From assembly GCA_024278215.1 (NCBI GenBank), contig JAJRTR010000135.1:13435-77434 (forward strand): a DNA stretch of 64,000 nucleotides. Reading direction: 5' to 3'. Under the pieces are notes generated by a model, which saw only the letters and a list, made by a program, of their open reading frames with translations, was not told the DNA's origin and did not search any database. This document shows positions 26,611-35,300 of this stretch, piece by piece; position 1 is the first letter of the stretch, and the number at the start of each line of letters is the position of its first letter. This stretch comes from a bacterium. GTDB lineage: Bacteria; UBP15; UBA6099; JAJRTR01. The position numbers were made by a program, and so were the translations under genes.

Positions 26611-26819
26611 CCAATAATTAAGTGAAGTATATTATATATACTACTATACAGCAAGACAAAAAAATTTTTCCTGATTCTGAATAATCTGAATTTTCTCGGG
26701 GTTAAAATATCGGCAACGCCGGCATATAAGCCGAATAATGTCGAGATTTACTCGGTCTCCGTATCGACCGAATATTGAATATCGCCGCCGAAAACCCGTT
26801 CGGCTTCTTTTCTTCTGTC

Positions 26820-26866
26820 GAGCCGATTGCTAAACTCTGATTCTGCTGCGGTCGGCTCTATTATTC
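26820..26866. repeat. Family-2 end fragment
   Basis: GAGCCGATTGCTAAACTCTG followed by ATTCTGCTGCGGTCGGC matches the first 40 bases of the family-2 copy at 63806. The remaining 130 bases of the element are absent. The stretch 26611-26819 to its left has no gene or clear structure. Confidence 0.65.
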
Positions 26867-26917
26867 TTCCGGCTCTCTCATGCTTTCCGAGGAGCCGGAT
26901 ACATTAAATATATTAAG

Positions 26918-26991
26918 TAGCCAGGGGCGGACTCGAACCGCCGACGCCACGGGTATGAGCCGTGTGCTCTAACCAGCTGAGCTACCTGGCC
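26918..26991 (-). tRNA. tRNA-Met (anticodon CAT)
   Basis: Read on the minus strand it begins GGCCAGGTAGCTCAGCTGGT and ends CCCCTGGCT plus discriminator A. The acceptor stem GGCCAGG/CCTGGCT has one G-U pair. The anticodon stem-loop is CACGG-CTCATAC-CCGTG with anticodon CAT; the T-arm has GGTTCGAGTCC. CCA is not encoded. D-arm and stem features match an elongator Met tRNA; a tRNA-Ile2 with lysidine modification cannot be fully excluded from sequence alone. Confidence 0.93.
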
Positions 26992-27104
26992 GTTATCTTT
27001 TCCGGGCTCTGTCAAAACTCTGTGGATGAACCCGTTTTGCAGCCTAAAAAAAGATGGGACCCACTCCCATCCGGGGAACATTATAGGGGGCGCTTTTTGG
27101 ATAG

Positions 27105-27806
27105 TCAACTGAAAGTTTCAAAATCAAGGCGTCCGTCGCGGATTACGATGCTTCTCGCGGCGGAAGCGCCCACATCGGGATCGTGTGTGACGAGGATGAG
27201 CGTCTGGCCCCGGTCTCTGTTCAGTGTTTTGAAGCAGTCCATGATGAGGGCGGCTGTTTTCGAGTCAAGATTGCCGGTGGGTTCGTCGGCGAGTATCACA
27301 CCCGGGTTGTTGGCGAGTGAGCGGGCGATGCCGATGCGTTGTTGTTCGCCCGCGCTGAGTTGTCCGGGCCTGTGATGCGCACGCCGGCTCATGCCGAGTG
27401 TATCGAGCAGTTCTCCGGCGCGCCGGTGCCTCTGCGCCGCGCCGACTCCGGCCAGTTCCATAGGCAGCTCGACATTCTCCTGCGCGCTCAGTATCGGTAT
27501 CAGGTTTATTCGCTGAAACACGAAGCCGATGTTGTGCAGTCTGATGCGGTCGATGTCCGAGGCGTTCATTTCCGTTGTGTCGCGACCGGCCACAAGCACC
27601 CGGCCCGCGGTGGGTCTGTCGATGCAGCCGAGCAGGTTCAGCAGTGTAGTCTTGCCCGAGCCGGAAGGCCCCATGATCGAAATAAAATCGCCCTCTTCCA
27701 CTGTCATGTCGATCCCGGCAACGGCATAGACGGTCTGCCCGCCGAGCGTGTATTTCTTTTCGATTTTTCGCGCTTCAAGTATAGTTGCCATGTTCGACCT
27801 ACTCAT
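27105..27806 (-). CDS. ABC transporter ATP-binding protein, LolD/MacB type
   Basis: 233 residues. Walker A GPSGSGKTT, Q-loop FVFQRINLIP, signature variant LSAGEQQR, Walker B VILADEPTGNLDS, switch His in LVTHDPDV. The NLIP/TVxEN-type segment is that of LolD/MacB/FtsE-like ATPases, which power extraction of lipoproteins or export of small molecules. The ATG at 27806 overlaps the permease stop by eight bases. A second ATG (MATILEARK) is five codons in. The partner permease is directly upstream in the operon. Confidence 0.88.
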   Translation of the reverse strand: MSRSNMATILEARKIEKKYTLGGQTVYAVAGIDMTVEEGDFISIMGPSGSGKTTLLNLLGCIDRPTAGRVLVAGRDTTEMNASDIDRIRLHNIGFVFQRINLIPILSAQENVELPMELAGVGAAQRHRRAGELLDTLGMSRRAHHRPGQLSAGEQQRIGIARSLANNPGVILADEPTGNLDSKTAALIMDCFKTLNRDRGQTLILVTHDPDVGASAARSIVIRDGRLDFETFS

Positions 27807-28965
27807 ACCTCAGGCTGTCCGCCAGGTTCCGCTTCATGATCATGTATGCGGGGAAAAGACCGGCGAACGCGCCGATTATTACCGCGATTACTATGCCTGT
27901 AATAAATATCCGGGGGGACACGTATGTGCTGAAAAATGTCTCCCCGAAAAAATGGTGTATTAGCTGGTTGATTGCTTTCGACAGGATGTATCCGAACAGG
28001 CATCCGAACAGGCCGCCGATTGCACTCAGGGTGATGGATTCGGAGATAATCAGTTTCACCACATAGGCACGCGAAGCGCCGATCACCATCAGTGTGGCAA
28101 ACTCGCGCACCCGCTCCGCCACGCTCATGATCATCGTGCAGGCGACGAAAAGCACCCCGATTATCAGGGCGAAACACGACACGCCGAAGTGGATTCCACG
28201 CGCTATGCCGAGCATTTTCTTCGCCTGCTGCATGATGTCGTTCATCGTCTGCACATCCTGCTTCGGGAAAGCCGCCTTGAGCCTGGCGGCTACCTCCTTC
28301 GTTTCCACACCGTCCGCGGATTTTATCAGGAAATAGCTGGCACGGCCCGAACCTCCAAACATCTTCTGGACCGCTTTTATCGGCGCATAAGCGAACATAT
28401 CGTATGCTTCATTGTTTTTCTTCAACCTGCCGATGATCTCGAGTTTCTGGCCGGTGATCAGTTCGAGTTTGTCGCCCAGTCCTTTATCCATATTCTCGGC
28501 GACCATGCCGCCGAGCACCACAACCGGGCCGTCGTCGTCCTTGAGCCAGCGCCCTTTTTCCAGCGTCGCCGTCGGGCGCATCTTGAAAAAGTCCTTCTCC
28601 GGAATGCCCGACACCATTGTCATAGCGTAGCCGAAACCCGCGCCGCCGCCCTCGGGTGAAAACGCCAGGTACACCGGCTCCACTATCGCCACGCCCGGTA
28701 CCGCGCGGATCGCCTCCGCCTGTTTCTCTTTCAATGTCGCCGTACCCTGGAAGCCGAACGGCATCTTTGAAACATTCTTGGGAACCACAAAGAGGTCGGG
28801 GCCGCTGCTGCGGAACATCTCGTCGATCGAGCGCATCACTCCCTCGCTGATCGAGAGCAGCCCTACGGTGAAACCTATCGCGAGCACGATACCGAGCACG
28901 GTCAGCAGCGACCGGCTCCGGCGCCTCGACAGATTCCTGTAGCCAAGGGTAACGTAGCTTTTCAT
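27799..28965 (-). CDS. ABC transporter permease, MacB/FtsX family
   Basis: 388 residues with the MacB architecture: one N-terminal helix (RSRSLLTVLGIVLAIGFTVGLL), a periplasmic MacB-PCD domain (residues about 40-230), then three C-terminal helices of the FtsX domain (VSCFALIIGVLFVACTMIMS, and two more ending with MIMKRNLADSLRYE). This four-helix topology matches LolC/MacB-type mechanotransmission exporters. It is first in a two-gene operon with the ATPase. No periplasmic fusion (MacA) gene is adjacent, so the transported cargo is unknown. Confidence 0.87.
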   Translation of the reverse strand: MKSYVTLGYRNLSRRRSRSLLTVLGIVLAIGFTVGLLSISEGVMRSIDEMFRSSGPDLFVVPKNVSKMPFGFQGTATLKEKQAEAIRAVPGVAIVEPVYLAFSPEGGGAGFGYAMTMVSGIPEKDFFKMRPTATLEKGRWLKDDDGPVVVLGGMVAENMDKGLGDKLELITGQKLEIIGRLKKNNEAYDMFAYAPIKAVQKMFGGSGRASYFLIKSADGVETKEVAARLKAAFPKQDVQTMNDIMQQAKKMLGIARGIHFGVSCFALIIGVLFVACTMIMSVAERVREFATLMVIGASRAYVVKLIISESITLSAIGGLFGCLFGYILSKAINQLIHHFFGETFFSTYVSPRIFITGIVIAVIIGAFAGLFPAYMIMKRNLADSLRYE

Positions 28966-29137
28966 ATACTTAATTATTTATACCGTCACATTTTTTGCAA
29001 GGGCACGCGAATTCTTGATTTATGAATTTAGCCGCCACCGCTTTAAAAAACTGTGCATTCGGGGCATAATAGATATGGAATATAATCACTTTTCAGCATT
29101 GCATTCAGATGATTCAACACACGCGGGAGGACGGCCT

Positions 29138-30025
29138 ATGAGAGTCTTGATCACAGGAGCATCGGGATATTTCGGCAAGTTGCTGGTACATGCGCTCAGA
29201 TCGGACACGGGGGATAAGATAGATGTCATCGGCGTCGATGTGCGTGAGACACACACGCGCGGCGACGACACGATGAAATTCGTCTCGGGCGACACGCGCA
29301 AGAAAAGAATCGAGGACCTTTTCAAGACCGAGGGGAAGATCGATGTCGTGATCCATCTGGCCCGCGACTCGTCTCCCGACCTCAGCAGCGACCAGTCGAT
29401 GATGACGAATGTCTACGGCACCTTCCACATGCTCGAACTCGCCGAAAAGTATGGTGTGAAGAAATTCATCTTCCCCAGTTCTTCCATTGTATACGGTGCG
29501 CACATGGATAATCCCGCGTTGATAAAAGAAGACCATCCGCTGCTGGGCAACCGTGATGTGAAAACTATTCGCGACCGGATCGAGGCGGACCTGATATGCC
29601 AGACATATTCGCCCGGCGCGGATAAAATGAATATCGTTATCCTGCGCACTGTACCGATATGGCGCACGGCGGGCGGCGGCACTCTGGCGCGCTACATGAA
29701 GGGCGAACTGGTACCGGTCTTCCTCGGCTTCGATCCCATGTTCCAGATTATCTATGACGACGAGGTCATCGAGGCGTTCAGACTGGCGACCCGGATCGAA
29801 GACGCGCGGGGCGCGTACAATATTCCGGGGCGCATCTTCATGCCGCTTTCAAAAGTGATAAAGCACCTGGGCAAGAAACCGCTGCCGCTGCCCGAGTTCC
29901 TCGTCCACAAAAAGGGACAGTACCGCTGGTCGTCGCAACTGAGATTCGATTTCAATTACCTTAAATACCCTTTCTGCGTCGACGGCACAAAGGCGAAGGA
30001 AGAGCTCGGCTACAATCCGAGTTGA
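29138..30025 (+). CDS. NAD-dependent epimerase/dehydratase (SDR family)
   Basis: 295 residues from the ATG at 29138, chosen because GGGAGG lies seven bases before it and because MRVLITGASGYFGK is the usual family start; the frame is open further upstream but that part is not protein-like. Glycine motif GASGYFG; the catalytic tyrosine is in SSSIVYGAH, but the usual YxxxK lysine is not apparent in the following residues (PALIKEDHP region). The substrate-binding half has LRTVPIWRTAGGG. Family role: redox modification of nucleotide sugars or lipid-linked sugars. It precedes two acyltransferases, suggesting a lipid or surface role. Confidence 0.8.
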   Translation: MRVLITGASGYFGKLLVHALRSDTGDKIDVIGVDVRETHTRGDDTMKFVSGDTRKKRIEDLFKTEGKIDVVIHLARDSSPDLSSDQSMMTNVYGTFHMLELAEKYGVKKFIFPSSSIVYGAHMDNPALIKEDHPLLGNRDVKTIRDRIEADLICQTYSPGADKMNIVILRTVPIWRTAGGGTLARYMKGELVPVFLGFDPMFQIIYDDEVIEAFRLATRIEDARGAYNIPGRIFMPLSKVIKHLGKKPLPLPEFLVHKKGQYRWSSQLRFDFNYLKYPFCVDGTKAKEELGYNPS

Positions 30026-30074
30026 CAATCGGCAACAATCTTCAGCGTCAAAATATTTTTATTGGAGTTATGCA

Positions 30075-30932
30075 ATGGGAGACATGCCGGATTTCAAAAT
30101 TAAAGATTTCATGAATGGAACCGTCAAGGAGTTCATAGCCGACAGAATCCGGAATTCCGATGTGGTGTTCACGGACAACGGGGAATACGACGAGTTCGGC
30201 ACGGAGGTTGAAGGCGCGGCGGATTTTTTCACTTTTCTCACGTTCATGTACAAGAAATATTTCAGGGTGGACCTGCACGGACTCGGTAATCTGCCGGTGG
30301 AGGGGCCCGGACTACTGGTGTCGAACCATGCGCCCATTCTACCTATCGACGGGATGATGATAGGCACGGGGATACTCATAGAGATGGAAAAACCGCGCCT
30401 CATCAGGGCCATCGTCAATCGCAGCATCTCCGACATACCGTTCTTTTCGACGCTGATGTACAGGACCGGCCAGGTCATCGGCTGCGACGAAAACGTCAGG
30501 CGCGTATTCGAGAACGGCAACCTGGTGCTCGTGTTCCCCACAGGCGCGGAAGGACGCCCACATTCGATTTTCAACAAATATCACCTCGACAAGTTTACGC
30601 TCGGTTTCATGGAATATGCGCTGCGGCACAGGACTCCGATCATACCGACATGCGTCACCGGCTCCGAGGAAGCCGCGATGACGCTCGTGGGGATAGACCT
30701 GCCGCTTGCAGGCTTCAAACACCTGCCGCTCACACCCATATTCCCGTGGCTCGGACCGCTGGGCCTCGTGCCGTTCCCCTCCAAGTTCGACATCTATTTC
30801 GGCGAGCCGATCCACTACTACAAGGACCACGCGGGCGATGCGGACAACCCGGAGAAAGTGCGCGAGATCGTCGACGATCTCCACGACAGGATAAAGTCCA
30901 TGCTCGACAAGGCGCTGGGCAGAGAATCTTAA
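30075..30932 (+). CDS. PlsC-like acyltransferase, first copy
   Basis: 285 residues, ATG preceded by GGAG at seven bases. Motif I reads NHAPILPIDG, an H-x6-D variant rather than the common H-x4-D. The glycerol-phosphate motif FPEGTR is changed to FPTGAEG, so the normal Glu is replaced by Thr. The fold continues with FMEYALRHRTPIIPTCVTG and FDIYFGEPIHY. No clear transmembrane helix is seen apart from weak hydrophobic patches. Probably a lipid acyltransferase of the lysophospholipid or diacylglycerol group; the altered motif leaves activity open. A paralogue lies at 31469. Confidence 0.8.
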   Translation: MGDMPDFKIKDFMNGTVKEFIADRIRNSDVVFTDNGEYDEFGTEVEGAADFFTFLTFMYKKYFRVDLHGLGNLPVEGPGLLVSNHAPILPIDGMMIGTGILIEMEKPRLIRAIVNRSISDIPFFSTLMYRTGQVIGCDENVRRVFENGNLVLVFPTGAEGRPHSIFNKYHLDKFTLGFMEYALRHRTPIIPTCVTGSEEAAMTLVGIDLPLAGFKHLPLTPIFPWLGPLGLVPFPSKFDIYFGEPIHYYKDHAGDADNPEKVREIVDDLHDRIKSMLDKALGRES

Positions 30933-30975
30933 AGCGCGGATTTCGAGTTATAATATTGTTGAGAGGTGTGTCTAC

Positions 30976-31191
30976 ATGAAATTCAATATAATCCTGCAAC
31001 AGTCGGAAGAGTGTGGCTTCGATGTAATTGTTCCGGCCCTGGACGGCTGTTATACGCAGGGAGAAACAGAGCAGGAAGCGATCATCAATGCGAGGGAAGC
31101 GATTATCTGCTATCTTGAGGGCCTTCAAAAATTGAATCAGATAAAATCAACACCAAAAGTTATTTTAAAGGAAATTGAGGTTGCTCTTTGA
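30976..31191 (+). CDS. hicB: HicB-like antitoxin
   Basis: 71 residues with the HicB partial RNase-H-like fold: [30 protein letters not shown]. No C-terminal DNA-binding domain is present, the minimal form of the family. GAGAGG precedes the start. The stop overlaps the toxin start by four bases (TTGA). Antitoxin precedes toxin here, the reverse of the E. coli order. HicB blocks HicA by direct binding. Confidence 0.88.
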   Translation: MKFNIILQQSEECGFDVIVPALDGCYTQGETEQEAIINAREAIICYLEGLQKLNQIKSTPKVILKEIEVAL

Positions 31192-31403
31192 GCAGAACAT
31201 TTTCTGGCGAGGAACTCGTGAAAGCACTCCGAAGATCAGGATTTGTTGTCGATCATCAGAGAGGCAGCCATATTTTCATGCATAATCTGGAGAAAAATAT
31301 ATCCGTTATTATCCCATTGCATAAAGAGGTTAAAAAAGGCACCTTGAATAACATCATCAAGAAAGCAGGCTTAACATTGAACGAGTTGCAGGAGCTTGTT
31401 TAA
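31188..31403 (+). CDS. hicA: HicA-like mRNA interferase toxin
   Basis: 71 residues with a dsRBD-like fold: [14 protein letters not shown], then RGSHIFM with the catalytic His28, then [21 protein letters not shown]. It begins at TTG within the hicB stop, giving coupled and probably weak translation. HicA cleaves mRNA when HicB is lost. A family-1 palindrome follows the stop and may serve as terminator. Confidence 0.88.
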   Translation: MSRTFSGEELVKALRRSGFVVDHQRGSHIFMHNLEKNISVIIPLHKEVKKGTLNNIIKKAGLTLNELQELV

Positions 31404-31433
31404 CCCGGATTTCTCACAAAGAAATCCGGGTTA
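31401..31433. repeat. Solo family-1 right-end palindrome after hicA
   Basis: A near-perfect palindrome with arms TAACCCGGATTTCT and AGAAATCCGGGTTA-like sequence around CACAA. It is identical in type to the right end of the full family-1 copies but stands alone. The hicA stop codon TAA (31401-31403) is contributed by the repeat itself. It may act as a hairpin terminator. Confidence 0.75.
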
Positions 31434-31468
31434 AACAGGAAATTTGTGGGATATGATGTGGCAGATAA

Positions 31469-32335
31469 ATGATAGAACACTTCAGAAAATATCTTAAAGA
31501 ATTCGGTTCAAAAGAACTTGCCGGAAAACTCGATCGCGTCATGGCCGGGAAAAAAGACTCCGGCGAATCGGGCGATGTCGACAAATTCGGTTTCGACCCC
31601 GCTTATCTCAAAGACTACTTCCCCGCGATGCACGCAGTCTACAGGAACTGGTTCCGCACCGGCACGCACGGGCTGGAGAATCTGCCCGCCGACGGCCCGG
31701 CGCTGATAATCGCCAACCACAGCGGACAGGTGCCCATCGACGGCCTGCTGCTCACCACCGCCGCCATCCTCGAAACCGACACTCCGCGCCTGCTTCGCTC
31801 GATGATCGACTACTGGGTGCCGGGGCTCCCGTTTTTCAGCGTGCTGTTCGCGCGCATGGGGCAGGTTGTGGGCGTTTGGGAGAACGCTGTCGAACTGCTC
31901 GCCGACGGAGAAATGCTGCTAATATTCCCCGAAGGCACACGCGGGCTGGGCAAAACATGGGACAAGCGCTACCGGCTGCAGGACTTCACAGTCGGTTTCA
32001 TGGAACTCGCCGTCATGTACGACGCGCCCATTATCCCCACAGCCGTCATAGGCGGCGAAGAGCAGATGCCCAGCCTCTTCGACGCACAGCCTATCGCGAA
32101 ACTACTAAACGCGCCTTACTTCCCCATCACACCGACCTTTCCGCTGTTCGGACTCAAGGGCGCGGTGCCCTATCCCGTGAAATACGACATATACTTCGGC
32201 GAGCCGCTGGACTACTCACAGTACAAAGACGACTTGCCCCACCCCGAGCGCATCAGGCACCATGTTGAAGAAGTCAGGACGATACTCCAGGAAATGATCG
32301 ACGAAAAGCTCAAAGACCGCACATTCCCATTCTGA
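31469..32335 (+). CDS. PlsC-like acyltransferase, second copy
   Basis: 288 residues. Motif I NHSGQVPIDG (again H-x6-D), motif III intact FPEGTRGLG, then FMELAVMYDAPIIPTAVIGG and YDIYFGEPLDY. Compared with the gene at 30075 the order of segments is the same and many phrases are shared, so the two are paralogues separated by the HicBA insertion. This copy keeps the FPEGTR motif and is the more clearly active. No strong Shine-Dalgarno precedes the ATG. Confidence 0.84.
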   Translation: MIEHFRKYLKEFGSKELAGKLDRVMAGKKDSGESGDVDKFGFDPAYLKDYFPAMHAVYRNWFRTGTHGLENLPADGPALIIANHSGQVPIDGLLLTTAAILETDTPRLLRSMIDYWVPGLPFFSVLFARMGQVVGVWENAVELLADGEMLLIFPEGTRGLGKTWDKRYRLQDFTVGFMELAVMYDAPIIPTAVIGGEEQMPSLFDAQPIAKLLNAPYFPITPTFPLFGLKGAVPYPVKYDIYFGEPLDYSQYKDDLPHPERIRHHVEEVRTILQEMIDEKLKDRTFPF

Positions 32336-32364
32336 CTCATATTATTGTTCAACCACCAGTTCAT

Positions 32365-35300
32365 TCAGAGCCGCGATTTGAGACCCGCGGTGAAGCTGGT
32401 CTCTTCAAGGGGTTTGGTGGTTGCGCTTTTGGATTTTGCGAGTATTTTTTTGAAATCAAGATTGAAATTTGTTCTGGAACTGACGGAATAAGTGAAGCCG
32501 AATCCATAGTTTATGGAATTGACGCCGGTTGTGCCGCCCTGGTCTTTACTGGAGTAATTTGTTTTGATTCTGAATCCCGGTTTGTATTTGTAGGCATACT
32601 TGATGTCGAACTCCGTTGTTGGATAATTGACCATTTTTTTCACACCGTAGCCTCCTGACAGGACAGCTTTGGCGGAAGCGTTATAATTATAGGTCAACTT
32701 GTAATATTTGTACGGCTGCGTGGAGCCGTTCTGGTCTTCGTAGAAAGACGTTGTCCTGATCTTTTTTGTCGGCGTGAGATTGACGGTGAATTTGTTGCGG
32801 TCATCAGGATTGGTGTCGACACTTGCGGAATCGGGGATAACGAGGTTTTGTGTCGTCTTATCCTTGAAAGTTCTGTCCCAGGAGATGTTCAATTTCATTT
32901 TGCTTTTCCTGGGGGTATATTTAAGAGTCCACTTTCTTTCCTTTTCTTTTGTCCAGGCAGCAGTAGTCTGGTTGACCTTTCTGGTGAAAGTGGGTGTCCA
33001 CTTTAAGTTTTTTCTGATATTCCAGGTAAAGTTGAAGGTGTTGGTGTCGGTCTTGGTGGGAGCAACCTGCTGGCTGGTTTTGTTGCGAATGAACGAAAGT
33101 TTGATGCCTGTGAAGTTATACATGTTCGCAAGGTTGACGGTGTAGGTGTTTTTTTCATCTATCTTTGTTTCCGCGAGATCATTGTCACGAGAAGTGTTCT
33201 TATCGAATTTCAACTTGAGGCTTATATATCTGATTGGTTTGTATGACAGGTTGTAGACGTTCTTGCGCGTCCTTGAGCCGGTCTGCTTGACGTTGGACCT
33301 GCTGAAGGCCGAGGTGAGACTGAATCCGCGCCTTGATTTCGGAGAGAAAGCGAGATTGAGGTTTTTCAGAACGGTAGTAGTGTCGGCAGACACTTGCTGG
33401 GCTTTTTCGATGTCGGTGACCTTGTAGCCGCCGTCGACGGCGAGAGCGAGTTTTCTAAGGTCCATTTTTATGCCGTAGTCCCTGTTGGTTGTAAGGTTAT
33501 TTATAAGCTTGGTGTTTGCGGACGTGATGCCGGATATGCCGCTGTCGCCTTTCACATCGTGCACGAGCGAAAGAGATTTTATGCCCCAGACAGGTCTGCC
33601 TGTCGAATATGAAATGTTATGCTTTTTGTGATATGTCTCGATGAGAGAATCTGTTTTTCCGGCCGAGAAGCTCTTTTTTGTTGAATTATCCGTCAGGTAT
33701 CCGATCGTCCAGTTTTTAAGGAATTTGAGAGAGAAGTCACCTTTGATATAGCCGGTTTCCTTGCTGTTGCCTTTGACTTTGCCCGACATGCTTGTATCGA
33801 AGTATGGATCGATGACGCGTTTTTCCAGGTTCATCTTGAAGCCCTTATACTTGTAGCTGTTTTTCAAAACGACGGCGTCGCCGTCTACTACTTCGCTCAG
33901 CACTTCGTCGTAGATATAGCTGACTGATATTCTGTCGCCTTCGGACGGGAAAGCTTCCCCGAATTTCACAAGAAACATATCTTTGCCGCCGATTTCTCCT
34001 TCGTCGAACTCCCTGTAGATAACCAGGTTCCCCTGCTCGCGGTCGACACCGATAAACTCCGGATCCGTTTTAGTATTCAAATTATGCGTTATCGATTTGT
34101 AAATATAGTTACCGGTTGACGGATCGGTAATACAGGGAAACGTATACCAGTCACTCTCTCTATTGTCTGCGTTGTAGATTTCATAGCTCACAGCTTTATC
34201 CTTGTCGTCGCATTTGTAATCATTACCATCTTCGTCTTTGCAGATATACTGGCCGCGCTCACAGAACTGCATGGAGACAAGGACTTTTCCCTGGCCGCTG
34301 ATGTTGTCGTTATTGAGTTTGCAGACGAGTTTTCGGCCTGTTGCGTTTTCGATGTCGCCCGTGGGAACAACATATTCGCATATTTCGCCTTTGCTTTCAT
34401 AATTTCGGTATCTTGTATCAGTGTCGACAATCATAGTTTCTTCGGCCGAGGTGAACTCGGAGGCGAGGTCGGAATTCGTGCGTGTGTACTGGACGTCGAA
34501 GGAAAGGTTGTCGGATACATTGACGTGTGTGTCGATGCCGAGGGCTGTTTTTGTGAATTTCGAGCCCGAGTCGAGTTCGGGCGGAGCGATATAGTAGGAC
34601 ATCAGGACATATTTTGTTTCTGTCGTTGGATTGCCGTAATAATTGCTTTCAACATCTTTGCTGAATTTGATATAATCGGTGTCTCCGGAAGTTTCTATAT
34701 AATATGTGATCCCCTCCTGCTGGTCGAGGTCCGGCCGTATTCCCGGACAAAGCCCCGCATCATCCTTATCACCTGTTTTGCCTTCGAAGCAGACAAGCGG
34801 CAGGTTGTCGAGTTCCGCCGTTTCGTCCTGGGTGTCCGAAAGATAAACGAGTTCGCTGCCCGGCAGCATGTCGGACGGCAAGCCGCCTTCGGTGGTATCG
34901 GCATCGACAAATTTTAAAACCTGCACAACATCTTCGACGATTATATTCGGGTTGTAATAAGAGAACTCGATAGTGACACTTCCTTTGAGTCCTATGTTTT
35001 TCACATCTTCATCGCCGTTGTCGTAAAGAATGTATATCTGGCCGCTGAACAGGCTCCTGTGGCCGAGAATCACTGTCTCGGGATTCGACGTGGGTGTGTA
35101 TCTTGTCGCACCGCTGATAACCTTGACGGAGCCTTCTAATATATACGGATTGCCGAGATTTACACGGACGCAGGTGTTCGTAGCGGTATAGCCGGGGCAG
35201 TCCGCAGGTTCGACATTTACCTGGGTATCCAGATTGAAAACTTTCGAGTCGCTGAATATGGACCTTGTGGAGCCGGACGGCGCCATGCTCAACATGTAGG

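Noticed and set aside
29015-29137. Upstream in-frame extension of the epimerase
   Set aside because: The segment is not protein-like, and a good ribosome-binding site supports the start at 29138.
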